Part shown: in pieces, positions 1 to 9,700 of the stretch
Layout of the letters: each line of letters opens with the position of its first letter
Numbering within the stretch: the first letter of the stretch is position 1
Source: JAVBMB01 sp031552995
GTDB lineage: Bacteria; Bacillota; Clostridia; Oscillospirales; Butyricicoccaceae
Direction: 5' to 3'
Assembly (NCBI GenBank): GCA_031552995.1
Contig: JAVBMB010000079.1
Location: 1 to 29,627, forward strand
Length of the DNA: 29,627 nucleotides
Notes under the pieces: model-generated
Seen by the model: the letters and a program-made list of their open reading frames with translations, nothing else
Databases searched by the model: none
What the model was told of the DNA's origin: nothing
Position numbers and translations under genes: made by a program

Positions 1-183
1 CAATGCTATAAGGATGGCAAGGGCACACAGGAGATACTGGCCTGCATGTATATCAGTTTGAGTACATTCAAAACACACAATTCGCATATTTTTCAAAAGC
101 TTGGAATCTCCTCGCGTGATGAGCTGCTTTTGTACATTGACCTGATTAGAAAAAGCGGAAAAACCTCTCTGATAGACTTTTGA
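1..183 (+). CDS. LuxR-type HTH regulator, C-terminal fragment
   Basis: The reading frame enters from the left edge and stops at TGA 181-183, leaving about 60 residues. The visible part matches the second half of a LuxR/GerE helix-turn-helix: GKGTQEILACMYIS, then STFKTHNSHIFQKLGISSRDEL, where the KTH-x3-I-x2-KLGISSR core is the recognition helix and following turn. It should bind DNA as a dimer in the cytoplasm. The N-terminal sensor or receiver part lies outside the window, so its signal is unknown. The regulator at 14338-15513 also ends in a LuxR-like HTH, so the two may be relatives, but this cannot be tested from the fragment. The gene is followed by a hairpin terminator. Confidence 0.8.
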   Translation, partial: QCYKDGKGTQEILACMYISLSTFKTHNSHIFQKLGISSRDELLLYIDLIRKSGKTSLIDF

Positions 184-228
184 CCGCCTTTTTCCTAAAA
201 ATCATACCAAGGCCGATAGACGGAATGA

Positions 229-270
229 CCTTCTGTGCTTGATAATACGCACAGAGGGTTTCATTTTTTT
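229..270 (+). terminator. Intrinsic terminator after the LuxR-type gene
   Basis: A 10-bp stem (229-238 with 249-258, one mismatch) around the loop TTGATAATAC is followed by a T-rich tract ending in seven T at 264-270. It lies 45 bases after the LuxR stop and just before the ribosome binding site of the next gene. Confidence 0.65.
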
Positions 271-284
271 ATGAAGGTGATGAT

Positions 285-602
285 ATGCTTGAATCAATTA
301 CCCGGCGTATGACCGACGAATCAGCCGGCGGGGTTTACCGGTTTACATTCTATTGTGACATTTGCGGTAAAGCCTGGCAAAGCCAGCCGGTCAAAGTAAC
401 CCTTAAGACTCAAAGCGACGTGGGGCGGGATATAAAAGCAGAGCATAATTCCGCATATGAACGGGCCAATCTGGAGGCAATGAGGCATTTTAACCGATGC
501 CCTGTTTGCAAGCGGTGGGTATGCGACGATTGCTTTTTAATCCGCGGTGAAGATGATGTTTGCAAGCATTGCGCTGAGAAGAAAAAACGAGGGGAGGGCT
601 GA
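285..602 (+). CDS. Small zinc-ribbon protein with four CxxC pairs
   Basis: The 105-residue protein has eight cysteines in four CxxC pairs: C24/C27, C72/C75, C80/C83 and C93/C96. This is the pattern of two structural zinc sites. The stretch between the first and second pairs (about residues 30-70) is charged and probably a strand plus a helix. There is no signal peptide or membrane segment, so it should be cytoplasmic. The ATG at 285 follows GAAGGTGATG at normal spacing. I do not recognise a named family; rubredoxin-like and double-zinc-ribbon proteins share the Cys pattern. It is the first gene after the terminator and points the same way as the lipoprotein and SLH genes, but 223 bases separate it from the lipoprotein. 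Confidence 0.75.
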   Translation: MLESITRRMTDESAGGVYRFTFYCDICGKAWQSQPVKVTLKTQSDVGRDIKAEHNSAYERANLEAMRHFNRCPVCKRWVCDDCFLIRGEDDVCKHCAEKKKRGEG

Positions 603-634
603 AGCTCGCTATTGCGTGAAACGGAAAAACAGAG

Positions 635-804
635 GTGGTTTTGTTGGGACTTTTGCCATTAATGCTTCTTGCGGCACTGTCGGCGGGCACAGCAAAAAAC
701 TGCCGGAGATTACAAAGCGTGGTGCATTTCGCATGACGTCTTGGGCTATGGCGGAAAGACCGGTAAAATCCCGCCGAAGGACACGATTAAAGCAACCTTA
801 TTAA
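635..804 (+). other. Possible broken or frameshifted small secreted-protein gene
   Basis: From GTG 635 the frame reads VVLLGLLPLMLLAALSAGTA, which looks like a signal peptide or membrane segment, and an AGAGG lies just upstream. At 694-700 the in-frame heptamer A-AAA-AAC occurs, a classical -1 slippery sequence. The 0 frame stops about 10 codons later, while the -1 frame stays open to TAA 802-804. The +1 frame is also open and reads protein-like (AGDYKAWCISHDVLGYGGK). This could be a decayed gene, a programmed frameshift, or chance. No ribosome stalling structure was identified downstream. Confidence 0.2.
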
Positions 805-825
805 GCATTATTTTAGGAGAACAAA

Positions 826-1551
826 ATGAAAAGAGTAATTATTCCTGTTATTCTGCTTGCCTTACTTGCGGTTTTTGCGGCCGGGTGCGGCGAAAACGCC
901 GAGCCGCCTGAAAACAACACATCGGCAGGCAGCACAACGACAGCAAGCACACCGGCAAGCAGCACACCAGCAAGCACAAGCTCAGCCTCGGAATGGCCGT
1001 CTGACAGTCTTCCCGATGGTACGCCTGAATACACCGGCGGCAAAATCGTCAATACCGGAGGTTCGGATGATAATTTTGTAATACTGGTTGAGGGCAGCAA
1101 AGAAATGATTGACGCATATCTCGCACAGCTTGAATCCGCAGGCTACGGTGTTGATGATACAACAGCTAAAAAGGGCGGTGTCACTATTGATATTAGCGAC
1201 CGTGGAAACGGCACATGGCAAATCGGTGTGATAACGCTTGCGGCGGCAGGCTGGCCGGATACGATACCCTCGTTTATCACAATGCCGGCCGGCAAGAGCT
1301 TAGCCGGTGACCCATACTTGGATGACATGGGAAGCCTCGTCAATCTGTCAGTCGACATAAATGATATGTCGGAGGAAGAGGGGATTGCCTGGTTTAACGA
1401 GATGGCTGCGACATGGATTGATGGCGGAAACGACGGCACGCAGTGGACAGGCGATGTGGAGCACAACGGCAAAACATGGACGGTCAGTGCTGAAATATAT
1501 GAGGTGTCAGGCGGAGTTTTCAGTGCGCAGTTTAGCTGGTATGAAAAATAG
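826..1551 (+). CDS. Surface lipoprotein with two tandem copies of one domain
   Basis: The 241-residue protein begins with a lipoprotein signal peptide: MKR, a hydrophobic core, and a lipobox AAGC with the lipid-accepting cysteine at residue 21. A Ser/Thr/Ala/Pro linker (about 28-55) follows, as is usual for proteins held off the membrane surface. Two similar units come next, about 56-136 and 140-241. Each begins WP-x-LP or WP-x-IP, continues with a GK-containing strand, has an acidic amphipathic helix (EMIDAYLAQLESAGY; EEGIAWFNEMAATWI) and ends in beta strands around a tryptophan. Comparable lipoprotein domains of unknown function are common in Clostridia. The RBS is TTAGGAGAA. The gene sits 28 bases upstream of the SLH protein gene, so the two are probably co-transcribed and may act together at the cell surface. 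The ligand is unknown. Confidence 0.8.
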   Translation: MKRVIIPVILLALLAVFAAGCGENAEPPENNTSAGSTTTASTPASSTPASTSSASEWPSDSLPDGTPEYTGGKIVNTGGSDDNFVILVEGSKEMIDAYLAQLESAGYGVDDTTAKKGGVTIDISDRGNGTWQIGVITLAAAGWPDTIPSFITMPAGKSLAGDPYLDDMGSLVNLSVDINDMSEEEGIAWFNEMAATWIDGGNDGTQWTGDVEHNGKTWTVSAEIYEVSGGVFSAQFSWYEK

Positions 1552-1579
1552 ACAGATAATTTTTTTGGGAGGTAACACT

Positions 1580-3328
1580 ATGAAAGGCAAAGTTACGGCA
1601 TTTCTGACGGCGTTGGCACTTGTTTTCGCACTATTGCCAATCACGGCTACGGCGGCTTCGTTTCCGGCGAAAACACTGGTCCCCACTATAACCCTGCTTG
1701 AAGAACGCAAACCCGAAGACGGCGGCAGCTCTTATCTCTACTGCGAGTTTTCCGTCCCGCAAGGCGTAATGGATGTAGTAAATGAAGACGGAGAAATACG
1801 TGTATTTGTCGACGAGGCTGTTAAAGTTGACAACGGCGAATGGGAGTGGGACGAGGGACAGGTAGCGGCGCTTTCTCTCACACCGTATGAGGTGATTGAG
1901 GGCACGTCAAACAAATATTATATGAATCTCAATCTGCCTGACAGCGGCTCGGACAAAAGCATCGATACAAAAAAACACAGCTATTCCGTAAAACTCCTGT
2001 TTATGTATATCATTGTCGAAGGTGACTTCGCTATGGGAGATTTTTCGGCCGAAAAAACCATAGGTGTGTCAGGCAACCAGCCTCCGCCGGTTAAAAACAC
2101 CGTTGTTCTTGATGCAATCATCCGCGATTTCCACTCAGACGGCGTTTTATTTGAAAGCGGGTCAATCGGCGCCGTCGATGGGCTTGTCCAGTCAAAGCTC
2201 GGTTCCGACAAAAAGCCGGTGTTTAATCTGCCTTTATGGAGCGAAAACTGGCCCGGAACGACTCAAACGATGTTGAACGCTTTATTTAATGATGTCACAG
2301 GAACAAACAAAAAGACGACCAAGCCCCTCACATTTACGGCTGACAACGAGGGATATTATGTGCTTGATTCGGCAAAAACCGACGGATTCTTTCCCATTGA
2401 CGGCGAGCTGTTCGGCGACGAGGGGCAGAACCACAACTTCTGGTTCTCGCTTGAGTGTCATGCACAGTTTACCTATCAGGGCTATGAGGAGTTTGAGTTT
2501 GTCGGAGACGATGATGTGTGGGTTTTTGTAGACGGCGTGCTGGTCGTCGACATCGGCGGGGTACACGGGGCAGAGAGAGAGAGCATTTCGCTGCCGGCGC
2601 TGACGGCAAACGGAACGCTTGATATAAAAAAAGGGGAGACCGTAAGCTTCGACTTCTTTTATATGGAGCGCCAAACCAGTGAATCAAACTTCTATGCCAG
2701 AACGAATATTGACTTCACGTACGCGCCCATTTCCTCGCCTTGGGCAACTGCCGAGCTTCAAAAAGCGGCAGATTTGGGATTAATCCCAGAAACGCTAAAG
2801 ACGGCTGATTTGACAAAGTCCATTACCCGCGCCGAGTTTGCGGCTGTCGCTGTAAAGGTTTATGAGGCTCTGTCAGGGGCAAAAGCCATACCAGCTGTTA
2901 ATAACCCGTTTATAGACACGAGTGATGTCGAGGTGCTGAAAGCATATAATGTTGGCATTACGTCCGGAACCTCATCAACAGCCTTTTCACCCACTCAGCT
3001 TCTTAACCGCGAACAGGCTGCCACAATGCTGACTCGCGTCTTCAAGAAAGTCTCTATAGCCGGCTGGACCCTAGCCACAGACGGGAGTTTTAAATTGCAA
3101 TACACAGCGCCGGCCAAGTTTGCCGACGACGCAAAGATATCCGCATGGGCTAAGGATTCTGTTTATTTTATGTCGGCAAACGGAATCATCTCGGGCGTTG
3201 GCAGCAACACATTTGCTCCAAGAGCCGTTACAACCGAGGAGCAGGCCAAAAACTACGCCAGTGCTACGCGCGAGCAAGCTCTTGTTATTGCGGTGAGAAT
3301 GGTGGAAAATCTTAGGGACAAAATATAG
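1580..3328 (+). CDS. Secreted fibro-slime domain protein with SLH anchor
   Basis: The 582-residue protein starts at ATG 1580, chosen because GGGAGG lies just upstream and a signal peptide (MKGKVTAFLTALALVFALLP, then ATAA) begins there; the open frame further upstream overlaps the lipoprotein gene. Residues about 175-382 form a fibro-slime domain, related to PA14-like beta sandwiches. Diagnostic stretches are LPLWSENWPG, the FEFVGDDDVWVFVDGVLVVD core, DIGGVHG and FDFFYMER. Three SLH modules follow at about 387-434, 443-492 and 512-580; the last carries an insertion and lacks a clean TRAE motif. SLH modules bind secondary cell-wall polysaccharide, so the protein should be displayed on the envelope. 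The fibro-slime domain suggests carbohydrate or matrix adhesion, which is inference. Confidence 0.85.
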   Translation: MKGKVTAFLTALALVFALLPITATAASFPAKTLVPTITLLEERKPEDGGSSYLYCEFSVPQGVMDVVNEDGEIRVFVDEAVKVDNGEWEWDEGQVAALSLTPYEVIEGTSNKYYMNLNLPDSGSDKSIDTKKHSYSVKLLFMYIIVEGDFAMGDFSAEKTIGVSGNQPPPVKNTVVLDAIIRDFHSDGVLFESGSIGAVDGLVQSKLGSDKKPVFNLPLWSENWPGTTQTMLNALFNDVTGTNKKTTKPLTFTADNEGYYVLDSAKTDGFFPIDGELFGDEGQNHNFWFSLECHAQFTYQGYEEFEFVGDDDVWVFVDGVLVVDIGGVHGAERESISLPALTANGTLDIKKGETVSFDFFYMERQTSESNFYARTNIDFTYAPISSPWATAELQKAADLGLIPETLKTADLTKSITRAEFAAVAVKVYEALSGAKAIPAVNNPFIDTSDVEVLKAYNVGITSGTSSTAFSPTQLLNREQAATMLTRVFKKVSIAGWTLATDGSFKLQYTAPAKFADDAKISAWAKDSVYFMSANGIISGVGSNTFAPRAVTTEEQAKNYASATREQALVIAVRMVENLRDKI

Positions 3329-3462
3329 GATTACAATCAGCCGGCAGGCTGTTTGGCCGGCTTGCCGCTGCGAATAACTGATAGGGTACTGCGGCGGCAA
3401 TTTTATTCATAAGCAGAAAGCGTTAATAATTACAAGCATTTATAAACTGACCGAATAAAAAG

Positions 3463-3501
3463 AAAGAAACTAACCGCCACGCACGGGCGGTTAGTTTCTT
3501 T
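3463..3501. terminator. Bidirectional terminator between convergent SLH genes
   Basis: A perfect stem of at least 15 bp (3464-3478 with 3486-3500) around the loop ACGCACG is flanked by A-rich sequence on the left and T-rich sequence on the right, so it can end transcription from both directions. A smaller hairpin (3339-3345 with 3356-3362) lies just after the fibro-slime gene and is not followed by T's. Confidence 0.85.
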
Positions 3502-3754
3502 TTAAATGGCAAAATCATGGGGAATCAAAGCGCCCATCCGATTTGGTCGCTGTATTACCGGCTTTATCCAGACAGCTGCAGAGAGTTTGGCTTAAGATTC
3601 GGAATGATGCATGCTGTTCTGCAAGCTCAAGTGCACTCATGCCACGCGGTGCTGTTTTTTCTCTCCGGCCGGTTCGGAGTCATACAAACGTACCGCGAAC
3701 GGCTTGCAGTGCTGCTTCTTCTTTTGCCCCGCGGATACACGACAGTCTTTTGCG
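3502..3754. other. Intergenic stretch without a supported gene
   Basis: Open frames of about 80-140 codons exist on the + strand but have no ribosome binding site, and the longer ones run into the end of the 3314-residue gene on the opposite strand. Their translations are low in complexity and resemble no family I know. I see no RNA gene here. Confidence 0.4.
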
Positions 3755-6700
3755 CTACAAGGTGATATTCAGGATAAACCGCTGCAAAATGGCCGCAATC
3801 TCGCTGCGTTTCGCGCTGCCGACAGGATTGAGCCGGTTGTCACCGACGCCGTTAATGAGTTCGGCAGCGTTGGCCCACGCCATAGCCTCCCGCGCCCATT
3901 CCGAAATGAGAGGCGCGTCGGTAAAGGCGGACAGGTCGGCACCTGACGCCGGATTGTACTGTTTCCAGCCGGCGTAGCGATAGATTACAGCCGCCATCTG
4001 CTCACGCGTGATAGCCTGATCCGGGGCAAAGCGGTTATTGCCCACGCCGTTGACAATGCCCTGCTGCACAGCCCAGTCGACCGCCTTTTTGTACCAACTG
4101 CCGGCCGCCAGGTCGGTGAAGGCGGAGGCAGGTGCCTCCGGCTCGCCCTCCATACGCCAGAGTATGGTGACAGCCATGGCGCGTGTGACCACGCCCGTCG
4201 GATCAAACCGGCTGTCACCCACACCGTTCATCAGTCCGTTTGTATAGGCGAAGGCGGCATTTTCATAGAACCAGTCGGTGCTCTTCACATCGTCGAAGGG
4301 CAGGTAGCCTACGGCGAAGAGGGAGAGATGCTCGACGGTGAAGGCGACCTCCTTCGCGTCTGCATCGTAGTGGCAGGCGATTGGGGTGAACAAGCCGCCT
4401 TCCGCCAGATGCCATACGGTGATATATTTTGCTGTTTCCCCTGCAACCGGGGTGTAGGGCAGGCGCACAGCCAGGCTGCCGCCAAAACCCTCCAGCTGCT
4501 TGGCGGCCGAATAAACCGCAACAGCCCAGACAGGACGTGCCCCTGTTTTGGCGCGCTGCGCCGCGGTCAGTGCCTCTGCTGTCATCCGCTTGATGACAAT
4601 GGTAATGGTGCTGCCGTCCGCCGCGTCAAGAGCACCGGCGAGCGCGGCTTTGTCAAAACTGACCGAGCCGCCCGGTGTGCTGAAAGTGAGCGAAGTGATA
4701 ATAGGCGGCGTCCGATTAGCGGCGTCGAGCAGCGTCTTAAGTCCAGCCACTGGCAGCGTCGCCTGAAGGGTATCTGCGCTGTCTGCGCCAGTCAGCAGAA
4801 TTTCAAGGGCAAGCCGGCTGCTGCCCATCTCTTTGGCTTTGTTAAGCCCGGCCTCCACAGCCTGACGCACTTCGCTGTTCTCCGGCGCACCAGTGGCTGT
4901 GCCGGCTGCCGTCGTGGCGGGTACGGTCAGGCGCACGGTTGTCGTGTCCCCTGCCGTCTTCACGTCGATGTTCGGGCTTACCGGAGTATAGGAATCCCTG
5001 TCGCCGGGGGATGGCGCGCTGCCGCTGTTGATCTGAACCCGATAAGTGGCCGTCTTCGTGCCGTCCTTGGAGGTGATGACGATGTTAATCGTTGTTGCCC
5101 AGCTGCTGATGGCGACCGAGGCCGAACCTGCCGGCGCGGCAACGCCGTTCACTTCAACCGTCGCTTCGGGGTGCAGCGTAACCGCCGTAACAAGTGCCTG
5201 CCCTGCCGCGCGCGAGACAGCGCCGCTGCCATATAGCCAGACGTCTCCGTCGCCGCTGTAAACAAAGTCGCTGAGCTGTACGGTGGTGCCCTGAACGCTG
5301 AGAGAGGAGAGTGCTACGCTGTCGTCCGGCTCGGTAAGGATAAGATCGGTGTAAAGCGCCTCCACAGACGCGCCAGCACCGCCAAAGGTAAAGCTGCGCT
5401 GCACAAGCCCCTCTCCGCCAAGTGCGATCAGACCGCTGTTCAGGGCTGCCGGGTCATAGGTCTGCTGAGCTTCGAGAAGCGAGCCATCCTGCGCGCACAG
5501 CATCACAATCAGATTGCCGCTGGTGCGCTGGGTCAGCCTGTTGTTTTGCAGCGTGATTGTCGCCGTTGTGGCGCCGCCCTGTGTCTCTTGATCGACTTTG
5601 AGTGTCACAGACTCATCCCGACGCACAGCCAGATTGTCCGCGCGGGCATGGGTCGCGTTGTTGACGGTATCGTACTCCATCACCCGGTCAAACTGCGTGC
5701 CGTTGAACTCCTCGATCCAGGTGTAGAGGTAGAGCCACAGACCGCCCTTGGGCAGCTCTGTGTCCGCGCCAAGATAGGCCTCCGCGTCAAAGGTCATCTG
5801 TGTGGTATAAGCGCCCGCGTCGATGAGGGCAAGGTCTGCGTCGTCGCTGATGACCAGCATCCCGCCGCCACTTACGGCAGCGAGCGTCGTTTCGTAATCA
5901 GTGTTGTCATATATGCCCAGAACCACCTGCTTGCCGCTCCCCGCGAGCGGGTTTGCGCTATCGTTATAGAGCGTCACCTGCAGCACGCGCTCTCCGTCCT
6001 GCTCCGAGAGTACCTTGACCGACGAAATGCCGATGTCGGAATAGGTCAGAAGCGCCGTTCCGGTGATTGTGCTCTGATCGCTGCCGTCAAACACCGCGCA
6101 CAGGTTATAATCAAGATCCGCTACAGTTGCACCAATGAGCGGCGTTGTGGTAAAGGTGCAGCTTTCATTGGGGAGGAGGGCGAGGTTTGAAAAACTGTAC
6201 GGTGTGCCGCCGATATCAATGGAAACGTTATCGATGGGCCGGAAGCCGGCGTTTCGCACCGTAAACTGGATGGAGAGCGGCGCGTTTCTCATCAAATTGG
6301 CGTAATCGATAACGACACCCTCCAGAATCGCCTTGTTCTCATAGGTTTCGGTGGCGGTGTAGAGCTTTGCGATTGATTTGGCCACGTAGATATCCCGGCC
6401 GTCTGAATTGTAGATGCGGTAGGTGGACGAATCACTGAGATCAATGTCCATATATGTGTTGCCTAAAAGTGCCGCCTTGATTTCCGCGCCGCCGGGGCTG
6501 CTGACGTAGGCGTCAAAGTGCCCAAGCAATGTGCTTGCCGGCATTTCGGCTACGTCAATGGCCGCCGAGATACCAACGCCACCGCTGCTGCCGAACGGAA
6601 TGAAGCGTATCGCTTTGAGCACGTCCCTGTCCACACCCGCGTCCTCCTTCACCTCGGTCTGCGGGATGCCCTGACTCCATAGGATAGAGAGGTTTTCAAT

Positions 6701-9700
6701 TGAATTGAGGGAGGGCGCCATGCGCACAAAACGGAAGCTTCCGCTTATGTCGATGCCACTCATGCCCGACACGGCGCTGATGGAGTCGGGGAAGGAGGCC
6801 ACCGGCTCGCCCATGCTGTCAAAGCTGGCCAGGCGGATATCGCTGATTTCGACGCCGTTGGCGCGTTGCAGGCTGTGCCAGCCGAGCACAAACCGCTCGT
6901 CAGTGCCGAACTTGACCGCCGTAATCTGCGGGTTTTCATCCAGGAAGGTATCGTTGGTCAGCCGGACGTCCTTTACGAGCTCTCCGGCTGCGCTTACCAC
7001 GGTGTAGACAATCTCGTAATACTCGGCCGTGGCACTGGCCGTTTCGTTTTTGTCCAGCACGTAGGCCACCGCTACCGTTGCGTCGCTGAGCATGGCCGCC
7101 TCAATGCCGGCCACTCCGCCAGAGGTACCGTTATAAAGAGTTTGCGCCTCGCTCCAGCCTGTACCGTCCCAGATGCTGTAGAGAATCTCTTCACGGGTGA
7201 AGTTGATTGGCTCCATCCCTCCTGCGGCCGAGACAGAACGCCATGCCACAAACACCTGGCTTCCGTTCACTGCCACAACGGGGGCGAGGTCTGACCCGGC
7301 ATTCTGGGTCAGACGCGTGGTTGTCCATTGTGCGCCGTCCCAGATAGAGGCCATAATCTCGCTGCTCTGGCTCATGAGCATAATATCGGCGGAGGTGAGC
7401 TCTTCGCCAGCCGCCTTGTCGATGCCAAGACTCTGGCGTACCCAGACGGCGGCGGCAAAGCTGCCCGTCCCGGCGAGCCTGACATTGCTGTCACCATAGC
7501 TTTCGAGGGCGCTGCCGTCGTCGATGGCCGTGCCGTTGGGATAGCTGTCACCGGTGAGCTTTGTGTGGCGCACCTCGGTCTTCGTCACGTCGGCCGAGCC
7601 CGCGTCGGCCAGATAGACCAGCAGAGTGCCGTCATCGGTCAGCATGGGGTTGGCGTAGGGATAGGCGTTGGTCTCCAGCTCCGACATGCCGCTGACCGGG
7701 TCGAGAGACAGCAGACGCAGTGTTCCTTCCGCGGGACGCCAGCTGTAGTCGAAGTCGTTGAGGTAGTCACGGCTCTCCAGTCTGGGAGGCGAGCTCTCCA
7801 TCTTGAAGTCTTCCGCTGCGGCCGCGAGCATCAATGCTCCAAGCGTTTTGACGTAAGGCCCGTTTACCGAGTTCGGGTCGTCCCAGTATTTCTCTGTGTA
7901 ATCCCAGGCATTGAAGTGGGTGGCAGCACCGAAGCCGACCGAGCAGAGCACTGCCTCATACGACACGAAGAGGAACTTCGCCACAAACTCTATGCCGACT
8001 TCTCCGTTGACACCGAGGTACTGGCCGTTAATCTGCCGCTGTCCCGCATTCGCAAGGTAAGTGCGCGAGAGGAAGGACGCCTGGAATGTTAAATCAATCT
8101 TGCCGAAAATGCCTATCTTGAGCGCAATCACACTCAGGTCGAAGCCGACTCCGGCGAAGGCCTTGACATATGCGTTGGCGCGAAGACGGGTAAGATAGTC
8201 GTTGACCATCGGGCCGGTAACCTCGCTGCTCCAAGGCAGGCCGGCGGCTTCGGCGTAACGCACGGCCGCCGAGAAGGAAAAGTTGATGTTGCCGCCCAAT
8301 TTGAGCGATGCGGTCACCGGCACGGGACCAACAAAGGTGTTGTAGTTCCATGTGTACTCGGCGCCTACGCCGGCCGAGAAGCCGCCACCCAGATTGTAAA
8401 TCTCCCAGCACTTTTCCGAGAAGTTGTACTGGATCTGCGCCTCGTAAAAGCCGGTGAACTCAACGTTTAGGTCCAGGCCGCCGCTCACCTTATTCCCAAT
8501 GTTTTTGAGGTTTTCGGCCAAATCCTTGTCCGCACCGGCCATGTATTTTTTCTGCGCCATCTTGACCATGTCGGTGACGCTCGGAACGGCCGATTTATCA
8601 ACCTTTGGGCCGGAGGCCTCCACCGCGATGCCCGCGGGGTTGGTCTCAAACTCCATCTCGCCGATTCCGGCCCAAAGCATCGCCTTAAAAACGCTGGGAT
8701 CTTCCGTGGGGCTGATGAGCATCTTGAAGATGCCGCCAGACTTCTCGCTGCCTATGAGCGAGTTGATGCCCGACGCGATGAGCGGGTTGTTGCCGACCGA
8801 AACGCCGGTACCCGAGGAGATGGCGCTTGACGCGGTGAGCGTCAAAAGCGCGGCCTCCATTTCACTGTTGTCGGCAAGGCTCTCCTTCTGGTTCATGTTT
8901 GCTACCTTGAAGGACATCGTCCTGCTTTGTATCATCGTCTCGCCGCTGTAAAGCTGCGAGACGAGGCCGCGCTGCTCTCCGGCGGCGAGCCAGATTCCGT
9001 CACTGTTGAGCGGCAGCTTGTGCTCGGCCAGAGGGATGGTGGAAAACGGGTAGGCGAAGCAGCGGCTCTCCTGTCCGGTGGGTACAATGCCAAAAGAGTC
9101 GGACATTCGCGCGGTATAGTCGAGCTGTGCATTCACCGCCTGGCCCCAGAGCATGTAGGATGTGATTAAAGTCGTTTTGGGGTAGTCGGCGCTCGGGCCG
9201 ATGAGGCCGGTGTGGGTCTTCACCGAGCTCAGCCGCGCGCTGGTCAGTCTGTAGTCCATATTCTGCGCTGCGATAAAGGGTTTGTTTTTGCCGTCCGCCG
9301 GCACGCGCTCAAGCGTAGAGACGCTGTCGCCGCCGCGGATGACCTCGTCCGAGTTGAGGTTGCCGCTCATAAACAGCAGTTGGGGATAGTATGTATCGTT
9401 TTCTAACCTCACCTCGAAGATGTAGCGGAAGGAGTCGGAGGAGAACAGCCTTGTTTCAGATGTTTCTCCGGCCTCCTCGCTCCAGAACTGGCTGGCGTCC
9501 ATATAGACGGTAACACGTCCGTCACTATTTGCCGTAACGGTATGGTCCTGCGTGCCGGGGGTGAGTATATTTTCCGACGTACTGCCGGAAAGACGCAGCC
9601 CTGCCGCCTGGCAGTAGTATCCGTTTTTATATACGCCGCCGCGGAATGTGACCTCCCCGCGGTAGGGAGAGCCCTGCTCATCCTTAAAATAGAGGTCGGC

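Noticed and set aside
1361..1579. N-terminal extension of the fibro-slime SLH protein
   Set aside because: It overlaps the lipoprotein gene in another frame and would bury the signal peptide; ATG 1580 has a strong ribosome binding site.
3517..3765. 82-codon + strand frame after the bidirectional terminator
   Set aside because: No ribosome binding site, no recognisable sequence, and its end overlaps the giant SLH gene.
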